This document shows, in pieces, positions 54,289-61,651 of a DNA stretch of 64,000 nucleotides (position 1 is its first letter; every line of letters begins with the position of its first letter). The stretch is from Sulfobacillus thermosulfidooxidans (GTDB lineage: Bacteria; Bacillota; Sulfobacillia; Sulfobacillales; Sulfobacillaceae). The notes under the pieces are model-generated. The model was not told the DNA's origin. It did not search any database and saw nothing but the letters and a program-made list of their open reading frames with translations. The translations under genes and the position numbers were made by a program. The DNA is taken from NCBI RefSeq assembly GCF_001280565.1, contig NZ_LGRO01000001.1, positions 1,922,001 to 1,986,000 on the forward strand, written 5' to 3'.

Positions 54289-55097
54289 CCAGCATCGGAA
54301 GACGGGGTATACGAACCATCCGGAGCCCGCACGCTGACTTCTCCGCTGGATACAGGAATCAGGCTGGAGCCGTGACGAATTAATAATCGTCCCTCTTCGT
54401 CGACATCTTCAGCCCTTCCTGTAATTTGGCCAAAAGGCCCCTGAGCCAAAACTATCTGTCCTAAGGTCACACTATAATTCCGCCACGCGTCAATGATCAC
54501 CGCGTTGCCTTCTATGAGCCAGCTTTCATAACGGGTTTCTAAATCGTGAGCCAACGCCTGCCACAATGATTCTAATGTGAGATTTTCAGCTCCCGCTTGC
54601 TCCAAGGTGATAGCGTGCGCAATCTCCTCAGGCACCTGGCCTGTGACATTAATCCCCATGCCGATAATAGCCCAGGAAATCGGTGCCGTCCCGGCTTCAA
54701 CCAAAATGCCGGCATATTTTTTTCCCTGAATCATGCCGTCATTCGGCCATTTTATTCCCGCCGCGAAGCCTGTAACCCGTCTCACCGTATCGGTTAAAGC
54801 AACCGCGGCGAGCAAGCTCAAAATGCCTGCGTGCTGCAGTCTTGGAGGATATACCAGCGTGGATACGTAAAGCCCGCGTCCGGGGGGCGACCACCAGCTG
54901 CGTCCTAACCGGCCCCGTCCTTGAGTTTGTTCCAGGGCAATGATAGTGGCCCCTGGCGGCACATTCTCTTCCTTGAGGCGTTCCCGCAAGACCTGGTTGG
55001 TGGACCCGACCGTAGGAAAAACCCGCAAATCTTGTCCCAACCAGCCCGGTTCATCCCGTGTAAATTTTTCATCCATAAAATTAAAATTTTCCCTCAA
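54285..55097 (-). CDS. birA: Biotin-protein ligase without DNA-binding domain
   Basis: 270 residues. The ligase core is complete: biotinyl-AMP loop TQGRGRLGRSWWSPPGRGLY, KWPNDGMIQGKKYAGILVE, and a C-terminal SH3-like domain (AQGPFGQITGRAEDVDEEGRL). There is no N-terminal helix-turn-helix, so it is not a repressor like E. coli BirA. It would biotinylate carboxylases such as the guanidine carboxylase of this window. The start is TTG with AAGGAG seven bases upstream. It follows folK by 12 bp. Confidence 0.93.
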   Translation of the reverse strand: MRENFNFMDEKFTRDEPGWLGQDLRVFPTVGSTNQVLRERLKEENVPPGATIIALEQTQGRGRLGRSWWSPPGRGLYVSTLVYPPRLQHAGILSLLAAVALTDTVRRVTGFAAGIKWPNDGMIQGKKYAGILVEAGTAPISWAIIGMGINVTGQVPEEIAHAITLEQAGAENLTLESLWQALAHDLETRYESWLIEGNAVIIDAWRNYSVTLGQIVLAQGPFGQITGRAEDVDEEGRLLIRHGSSLIPVSSGEVSVRAPDGSYTPSSDAG

Positions 55098-55109
55098 ACT
55101 CTCGCTCCT

Positions 55110-55604
55110 TTAATGTGTACTCGGCCAATCTTGAACCCGTATTACGCGCTGTGCAATAACATTTTGCAATAAGGACTGTACGGGTCCCTTAGAGGGAATC
55201 ACCATACTGGGAGCAATTTCCCATAAGGGTTCCAGAACAAAACGGCGCATATGCAAACGCGGGTGGGGAATGATTAAATTTTCGCTTTCGATAATAACGT
55301 CGTCATATAACAAAATGTCAATGTCCAACGTTCTAGGTCCAAACCGTTCCGTCCGAACACGGCCACAACGGTGCTCGGTCTTTAGTGCGCGTTCCAAAAT
55401 ATCCTGACAAGACCACGATGTTTCGAGCCAAAATACGGCATTCAAATAATCCGGTTGCGGCGGACCTCCTTGCGGAGCCGTTTGATAAATTCCTGAACAG
55501 CGCTTGATTGTGCCAATTTGACTAAACGTTTCCCGAGCTAGCAAAAAGCACTGTAAAGGATCTCCCTGATTTCCGCCTAAAGCCACAAAAACATTATGCA
55601 TCAC
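55110..55604 (-). CDS. folK: 2-amino-4-hydroxy-6-hydroxymethyldihydropteridine pyrophosphokinase
   Basis: 164 residues. Family signature FVALGGNQGDPLQCF at the N-terminus, the substrate loop TAPQGGPPQPDYLNAVFWLET, and TLDIDILLYDDVIIESENL then IIPHPRLHMRRFVLEPL. It transfers pyrophosphate to the pterin in folate synthesis. It overlaps the end of folB by 11 bp. Confidence 0.96.
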   Translation of the reverse strand: MMHNVFVALGGNQGDPLQCFLLARETFSQIGTIKRCSGIYQTAPQGGPPQPDYLNAVFWLETSWSCQDILERALKTEHRCGRVRTERFGPRTLDIDILLYDDVIIESENLIIPHPRLHMRRFVLEPLWEIAPSMVIPSKGPVQSLLQNVIAQRVIRVQDWPSTH

Positions 55605-55953
55605 GCCAAATCTCCACTTCCGCGTATCCCATGACGGAAGACACGGGCGGCATCATCTTTTTCACCCGCACTCCCACTTTGCCGACATAGGGAAAGGTTA
55701 ACACCACATCCGCGATGCGTTGTGCTATGGTTTCGATCAAGTTAATGGGAGGGCCTTGCATAATCGTGCTGACCCGGTTAACCACTTCGGCATAATTGAC
55801 AGTCAGTTCTAAAGCGTCATGCGCTGCAGCTTGACGCGTATCCAAACCAATTTCGATGTCAACGCGAAATTCTTGCGGTATCACATGCTCATGGGGCAGC
55901 GCGCCATGACAGCTTTGATAGCGTAAGTCATAAAGTCGAATCCAATCATACAT
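55594..55953 (-). CDS. folB: Dihydroneopterin aldolase
   Basis: 119 residues beginning MYDWIRLYDLRYQ. Seen: EFRVDIEIGLDTRQAAAHDAL, VNYAEVVNRVSTIM and LIETIAQRIADVVL with the catalytic Glu, and VKKMMPP. The ATG at 55953 overlaps the folP stop (55946-55948) by eight bases; an upstream in-frame start exists but its product would begin inside folP. It makes the pterin aldehyde precursor used by FolK. Confidence 0.94.
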   Translation of the reverse strand: MYDWIRLYDLRYQSCHGALPHEHVIPQEFRVDIEIGLDTRQAAAHDALELTVNYAEVVNRVSTIMQGPPINLIETIAQRIADVVLTFPYVGKVGVRVKKMMPPVSSVMGYAEVEIWRDA

Positions 55954-56785
55954 CGCGGTACCACTTATCAGCCACACGCAAGGCATCGCGGGTGGTCTTA
56001 ACATTGTGAACGCGCAACACATCCACATGATAGGGCACTGCCAATGCTGCCACCGCGGCCGTGGCTACATCGCGCTCCCTAGGCGGTTTATCCGTAACGC
56101 TGCCAAGAAATCGTTTGCGACTCGGTCCCAACAAAAGACCGGCCCCATAGCCGACAAACTCCTCTAAATGGCGTAGAACTATCCAGTTGTCGTCAACACC
56201 ATAACCAAAACCTAAACCGGGATCAATTAAAATATGGTCTTCTGAAATTCCCTGATGGCGGGCAAAATCCAGTTGCTGGCGAAAAAAATCGACCATGACG
56301 CCAATATCAATAGTGCCAGGTGCCCATGGGCTGACCCGGTTAAACATCATCACCAGTCCCGCCTGATGCTGAGAGACAACCTGGGCCATATCGGGATCAC
56401 CGGCCAGTCCCCATATATCATTGACGATATCGACGCCCGCTTTGACAGCCCGGTCAGCCACCCAGGCTTTTTGCGTGTCAACGGAAAGACATAGATCAGG
56501 CCACTGAGAACGGATCGCCAGGATTGGTTTCTCAAGCCGTTGCCACTCGACTTCCTTAGCGACGGGTTCATAACCGGGGCGTGTAGATTCGGCTCCAATA
56601 TCAATAATATCTGCCCCGTCTTGCACCAGCTGCTCAACATGTTCCAAAATTCGGTTCAACTCGACATATTGTCCGCCATCCGAAAACGAATCGGGTGTGA
56701 CATTCACGATTCCCATGATTTTCGTATTCTCTCCCAACAAGAGGGCGCGTTTGTGACACTGAAATACCCGGCTCACCGACTTCAT
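55946..56785 (-). CDS. folP: Dihydropteroate synthase
   Basis: 279 residues. TIM-barrel landmarks: KIMGIVNVTPDSFSDGG, IIDIGAESTRPGYEPV, LCLSVDTQKAWVA and ILIDPGLGFGYGVDDN, LGPSRKRFLG. It joins the pterin to p-aminobenzoate. The ATG at 56785 overlaps the stop of the amidohydrolase gene by four bases; a GTG three codons later has a better-spaced site. Order folP-folB-folK-birA. Confidence 0.96.
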   Translation of the reverse strand: MKSVSRVFQCHKRALLLGENTKIMGIVNVTPDSFSDGGQYVELNRILEHVEQLVQDGADIIDIGAESTRPGYEPVAKEVEWQRLEKPILAIRSQWPDLCLSVDTQKAWVADRAVKAGVDIVNDIWGLAGDPDMAQVVSQHQAGLVMMFNRVSPWAPGTIDIGVMVDFFRQQLDFARHQGISEDHILIDPGLGFGYGVDDNWIVLRHLEEFVGYGAGLLLGPSRKRFLGSVTDKPPRERDVATAAVAALAVPYHVDVLRVHNVKTTRDALRVADKWYRDV

Positions 56786-57948
56786 TCCTCCAATTTGCTC
56801 TTATTGCGATCGTAAACAACCTGCCCGCCAATAATGGTTTTATCCACGTGACTACGCCAATCAAAAGGATGGCCTGTCCAAATCACAATGTCGCCATCCT
56901 TACCTGGTTCGATTGACCCAATGCGGTCAGCCACTCCACAAATTTCTGCAGCGTTCAGGGTTATCGCCCGTAAAGCCGTTTGCTCATCCAGCCCTTCTCG
57001 TACCGCTAAAGCCGCTGAAACCACTAAGTATTGCACTGGGACGACAGGATGATCGGTGATAAGGGAAAATTTCACGCCATGTTTCGCTAAAATAGCGGGC
57101 GTGTGAAATCCGCGAGCCCGCACTTCCGGTTTCACCCGAGCCACTAAAGCCGGCCCTAAAGATACCGGGACCTGGTATTTGACTAATTGATCAATGACCT
57201 TAAAGGCTTCCGTCCCATGTTCGATCACTTGTCTCACGCCAAATTCTCGCCCGATGCGGAGTGCCGTCTCAATATCATCGGCTCGGTGAGCATGCGTACG
57301 CAGCGGAATCGCGCCATCAATCACCATGAGCAACGCTTCATGATCTAAATTGCGGGGACTGCTGGGATCTTTTTCCTGTTGCTGACGGTAGTTTAGAGCT
57401 GCCACAAACGCCTCCCGCAACGCTTTGGCCACGCCCATTCGCGTCATCGGAAATTTCTTGTCGGTGCCGTACACCCTTTTGGGATTTTCTCCCATGGCAC
57501 TTTTCATACCGGACGGTGCCTTTAATATCATGTCCTCTAGATGTTGCCCATAAAGGCGTAAGGTCGCACCTTGTCCGCCAATGACATTGCCGCTGCCAGG
57601 AGTCACCCAAGCCGCCGTGATCCCCCCTTGGATCGCGTCCATTAACGCCACATCAGCTGGATTGAAGCCATCGATGGCGCGAATTGCAGGCGTCAGGGGA
57701 TTGGTCATTTCATTTCCGTCGGCGCCTTCTTTTCCTTCACCGTCATTAAACACTCCGAGGTGGGTATGAGAATCAATAAATCCCGGCAAAACATACTGTC
57801 CATGAGCGTCAATGATGTCAGCGTCTTCTGAAATCAAAATATCGGAGCCTACTGCAAGAATTTGTCCATCATCATCAATTAAGACCGTGGCCGACTCCAT
57901 GGCTCCATGACTAATCGTTTCGACTCGTCCCCCAATTATCGCAAGCAT
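56782..57948 (-). CDS. Amidohydrolase (imidazolonepropionase-like / dihydroorotase-like)
   Basis: 388 residues of the metal-dependent amidohydrolase superfamily. The HxH is in PGFIDSHTHLGVF (residues ~55-68), later metal ligands in LRTHAHRADDI and VIEHGTEAF, and the catalytic Asp in LITDHPVVPV. A composite beta-sandwich forms from the ends (ILAVGSDI, DGDIVIWTGHPFD). Substrate unknown. The stop overlaps the folP start, so it is in the folate operon, although no folate-specific role is known to me. Confidence 0.85.
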   Translation of the reverse strand: MLAIIGGRVETISHGAMESATVLIDDDGQILAVGSDILISEDADIIDAHGQYVLPGFIDSHTHLGVFNDGEGKEGADGNEMTNPLTPAIRAIDGFNPADVALMDAIQGGITAAWVTPGSGNVIGGQGATLRLYGQHLEDMILKAPSGMKSAMGENPKRVYGTDKKFPMTRMGVAKALREAFVAALNYRQQQEKDPSSPRNLDHEALLMVIDGAIPLRTHAHRADDIETALRIGREFGVRQVIEHGTEAFKVIDQLVKYQVPVSLGPALVARVKPEVRARGFHTPAILAKHGVKFSLITDHPVVPVQYLVVSAALAVREGLDEQTALRAITLNAAEICGVADRIGSIEPGKDGDIVIWTGHPFDWRSHVDKTIIGGQVVYDRNKSKLEE

Positions 57949-58065
57949 ACGCCCTTTCCCTCCATAATCATATTGTTTAGCATTTTTAATTCGGAAGTTC
58001 TTGGTGCTTGCGCCCTATTCCTAGCAGCACGCGCACAATCTTCCGGCATCGCTCAAATTCCCCAC

Positions 58066-59115
58066 TTAAATGACCTGCCCGTTCCACGTCCAGCGTTCTG
58101 ATGGTACCAGTGCCCATTTGACTATACAATACTCCTTTGCTGTACTCTGCAAAAGATACAAAGACCCGTTGGGCTCAACAGTCCCGTACACCACACTTCC
58201 AACAGGAACGCTTCGCACTTTCATCATCATAGTGCGCCCCTTGGGCGTTAAGATTTCCACTAGGGCCTTGCCGGGTTCGGTTAAATTAATCCCTAAATAA
58301 ATCCATCCCATGTTATTGACCCCTAAGAGCTGGCTGTGAACAATCGCTTCCGGCGAGACAAATTGCGTCTGCCGAATCAGGCGATTATGCACATTATAAA
58401 GCTGGATTAGGCGTTCATAAGGATTATCACCGGCCACTTCAATCACCAATTGGCGATTGGGAGCCACGACAAAAGAACGCACCACGACACCAATGGGGTA
58501 CTGGCTATTGACTTCAAAGGGATTATTCCACCGGGTTTTAGCGACATTGAGGGTTTGCACCAATTGACCATTCGGTTTATATTGGCGTAACCAGGTTTCA
58601 TACTGTCCTTGTCCTAGTTTTACGCCTTCTAATAGTAAATGCTGGCCATCTTGAGCCATGTGCCAGATGGCTTCGCTTTGTCCTGGCGAAGGATGTAATT
58701 GAATAATTTTTACGGGTTTACCATGTTCAATCCGGTAAACGGCCAATGTGTGATTATCCACAAAATACAGGGAGTTCCCCATATGCACCAAATCTTCCAC
58801 TAATAATTCAGGCGTTGCAATAATATGCCAGGGATGGGTGCTAATAATAATCCGGTGTTGATAACTATCGGCAATAATTGGATGGTTGTGCCAGATCACA
58901 AAAGCTAACGGGCCATAAATTTGGCCATCTAAACCTTTCGCTAACGCCAACGAATCCATGCGGTGCCCAAAGGGCTCACTCCATACCACGATCGGATGAG
59001 TGGTGAAATGCCATATTTGCCGCCTGGCCAAATGCTGGCGCACGAAAATCCCTAAGACGCCCATGGCTATGAGCAAGGCGATAATCCACGGTCTTTTCCG
59101 TATCCAAGACATCAT
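58066..59115 (-). CDS. Unknown membrane-anchored protein, propeller-like repeats
   Basis: 349 residues. An N-terminal anchor (about 9-26) precedes an extracellular domain of beta-rich repeats (IIADSYQHRIIISTHPWHII, SLYFVDNHTLAVYRIEHG, LLGVNNMGWIYLGINL), suggestive of a six- or seven-bladed propeller, but no named family was recognised. It lies between the amidohydrolase and the AddA-like helicase on the same strand. Gaps of 57 and 117 bp leave an operon open. Confidence 0.55.
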   Translation of the reverse strand: MMSWIRKRPWIIALLIAMGVLGIFVRQHLARRQIWHFTTHPIVVWSEPFGHRMDSLALAKGLDGQIYGPLAFVIWHNHPIIADSYQHRIIISTHPWHIIATPELLVEDLVHMGNSLYFVDNHTLAVYRIEHGKPVKIIQLHPSPGQSEAIWHMAQDGQHLLLEGVKLGQGQYETWLRQYKPNGQLVQTLNVAKTRWNNPFEVNSQYPIGVVVRSFVVAPNRQLVIEVAGDNPYERLIQLYNVHNRLIRQTQFVSPEAIVHSQLLGVNNMGWIYLGINLTEPGKALVEILTPKGRTMMMKVRSVPVGSVVYGTVEPNGSLYLLQSTAKEYCIVKWALVPSERWTWNGQVI

Positions 59116-59171
59116 GCCTATCTCCCCCTTGCTCCACGCTATGCATAAGGGAAAAGGGACAGACCTAATGA

Positions 59172-61646
59172 CTATACCTCCTTCTCACTTTTACGGGTCC
59201 GTTGATATAAACTCCACGCCGCGCGATATCCGTCATCTTCGTCTGAAAAGGTATCAATCACCACAAGGTAATCGCGCGCCCGGGTTAAGGCTACATAATA
59301 AAGCCGTTCCTGTTCCGCCCGGGTTCTATGTTGATCTTCCTCCGCAAGTTCATCCCACCACCGGCTGTGCAAATCGCCTAAGGCTAAGGCCATGCGGTCA
59401 GAAACAATCCGCACCCCTGGGTGTTTGGCGACCACATCCCATTGCCAATTGGCCACCACCACTAACGGCCACTCCAGCCCTTTACTTTTGTGTACGGTGA
59501 CAATATGCACTGCATCTTGGGCTTTGGGCAGCGGTCCTTCTTCTTCTTTGTCTTGATGACTGACTTTTCGTTGCAGCCATAGACAAAATTCATCATTGCC
59601 CCACCGGTCACCCAAATCCCGCGATAAATCGGCCATCTTGGCTAGATTCGACAAGCTGGCCACGTCCTGCCGCTCCGATAGCACGCCAGATAACGCACTC
59701 CACTCGTACAAGGCCCAGAAAAAGTCTTCAATGCGCCATTCCCACCATTTCTGGTGCCAAATCTTTAGCATCTGCAAAGCTGTTGTCACCACTTGATGTC
59801 CTTGGTTGACAGTAGCAGCCAGATAATTTAAAGTGCCTCCTTGTGCTTTGTGTTGGGCGAGATCTTGCACAGACATCCCCACCCACGGAGATAATAGCCA
59901 GCCCGCCGTGTATACCTCTTCGTAGGGATTGCGTAAGGCAGATAAAAATTGTTGGAATCCCCGGATTTCATCGCGTTCGAAAAAACGGATTCCACCTTCG
60001 GGAGCGACCATGATACCTTCTTGTCGCAAAATTTCCTGGTAAATATGTATACCCGTGCGATGAGGCATTAATAGAGCTACATCACCTAGGCGAATAGGAC
60101 GCCTCCCACCCTCTTTTTCGTCGCGCACCCATAAACGATCCTCCAACACCATTTTTCGTAAATGGCGAGCAATAAGATGCGCTTCCAATGCACGCTGGGT
60201 ATAAGCTCCTCGTGAGGTGGGGCCCCCATCCACTATCAACCGGGTTTCTTGACTGGAGGGGTAAAACGGCATTAAAGGACTATAAGGCGACACATAGGGC
60301 CGCAATGGATCAAACACCGGGGGCCAATTCGCCGCAAACAACTGGTTAACAGGTTCCAGAATTTCCGGAGGGGTTCGGAAATTTTGCACAATGGATAAAA
60401 GAATACCCCCTTCCTGTTCAATTTTTTGACGTATTCGCTGGTAGATCTCCACGTCAGCACCGCGGAATCGATAAATTGACTGTTTGGGATCCCCCACAAC
60501 AAACAATTTGCCTTGGGGAATCCGCGCCTCGAGCCAGTTGCTCGTGGGTTCCTCAGCCAACATGCGAACGATGATTTCCGCCTGCAGCGCATCGGTATCT
60601 TGAAATTCATCAACCATAATTAAGTCATAACGGTCTTTGACACCATACTGCCGCAAAAAATCCCGGGTTTCCCATAACAAATCATCAAAAGTCAATAATC
60701 CTAACTTCCACCGCCTATCCTTCCAAAACGGCAAAAAATCTTCAACAACGAGCGCTCGCACTTCACTTAAGAGGTAATCCGCCAGTTGTTCCTTAAATGA
60801 GTCTAATCGTTCTTTTAATCCGGCAATAAAGGCTTTCTGTTCGGTTAAACGGTCGGGATCCTGCCAGTTCTTTTTGGCACCTTTGCCAGCACTCACCTGC
60901 CAGGTGGCTAAGGCTTTTATCCGTTGAGAAGGATCTAAACGCACGAAATTCCGGCAAAACTGGGCAATATCCTGAATTTGCCGTAACCCCTGGTCAGAAG
61001 GACTCGCGTATCGTCGTGCGATGTCCTCCAATTCTTGAACTTCTCGACTAACATCATCCATAAAATCGGTAGAGGGTTTAGTGGCAGAATACAAAGGAAT
61101 GTCACTTTGTGTGCTAAGATACTGGGCCATTTCCATAAAACGCTCAAAAGGTAGTCCCCAATTGAACAGATCGGCAAGGCGCCGAGCGCGAAACGGGTCA
61201 CTTTCGCTCCAGTCATAGAATGCCTCTTGAAACAACTGCTCGCTTTGATAGCTATCCATCACGCGAAAGGATAAGGGGACAGGCGCATGGTGACCCTGAG
61301 ACTGCAAAAATCGCAAGGCAAATCCATGAATCGTCGTCACTTGGGAAATAGGCAACTGATGTAAAGCCTGTTGCACCCGTTTCCTATAAACGGTATCAAG
61401 AGTGCCACTGGCTAATAACTCCTCAAGCCGCCTACGAACGCGCAGTTTAATTTCTGTTGCCGCTTTTTCCATAAAAGTGATAAGCGCCATCCGTTCTAGG
61501 CTCATGCCGTGTTCAACGATGGCATAAATCGTGCGCTCCACAAGTAAGGTGGTTTTCCCCGTTCCCGCCCCGGCTTCGACCAAAATGTTATGATAAAAAT
61601 CTTGAATGATTTGATCGCGAACGTGTTGATCCACAATCTCCGGCAT
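59172..61646 (-). CDS. UvrD/AddA-like superfamily 1 helicase without C-terminal nuclease
   Basis: About 824 residues. Helicase motifs: I in VEAGAGTGKTTLLVERT, Ia in LITFMEKAATEIK, II in MVDEFQDTDALQAEI, III in VGDPKQSIYRFRGADV, V/VI in VHKSKGLEWPLVVV and YVALTRARDYLV. This is the AddA/RecB layout, but AddA of Firmicutes is about 1200 residues with a C-terminal RecB-family nuclease; here the protein stops soon after motif VI. ATG at 61646 follows GGAGG by ten bases, six bases after the partner's stop. Confidence 0.85.
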   Translation of the reverse strand: MPEIVDQHVRDQIIQDFYHNILVEAGAGTGKTTLLVERTIYAIVEHGMSLERMALITFMEKAATEIKLRVRRRLEELLASGTLDTVYRKRVQQALHQLPISQVTTIHGFALRFLQSQGHHAPVPLSFRVMDSYQSEQLFQEAFYDWSESDPFRARRLADLFNWGLPFERFMEMAQYLSTQSDIPLYSATKPSTDFMDDVSREVQELEDIARRYASPSDQGLRQIQDIAQFCRNFVRLDPSQRIKALATWQVSAGKGAKKNWQDPDRLTEQKAFIAGLKERLDSFKEQLADYLLSEVRALVVEDFLPFWKDRRWKLGLLTFDDLLWETRDFLRQYGVKDRYDLIMVDEFQDTDALQAEIIVRMLAEEPTSNWLEARIPQGKLFVVGDPKQSIYRFRGADVEIYQRIRQKIEQEGGILLSIVQNFRTPPEILEPVNQLFAANWPPVFDPLRPYVSPYSPLMPFYPSSQETRLIVDGGPTSRGAYTQRALEAHLIARHLRKMVLEDRLWVRDEKEGGRRPIRLGDVALLMPHRTGIHIYQEILRQEGIMVAPEGGIRFFERDEIRGFQQFLSALRNPYEEVYTAGWLLSPWVGMSVQDLAQHKAQGGTLNYLAATVNQGHQVVTTALQMLKIWHQKWWEWRIEDFFWALYEWSALSGVLSERQDVASLSNLAKMADLSRDLGDRWGNDEFCLWLQRKVSHQDKEEEGPLPKAQDAVHIVTVHKSKGLEWPLVVVANWQWDVVAKHPGVRIVSDRMALALGDLHSRWWDELAEEDQHRTRAEQERLYYVALTRARDYLVVIDTFSDEDDGYRAAWSLYQRTRKSEKEV

Positions 61647-61651
61647 CGCTT

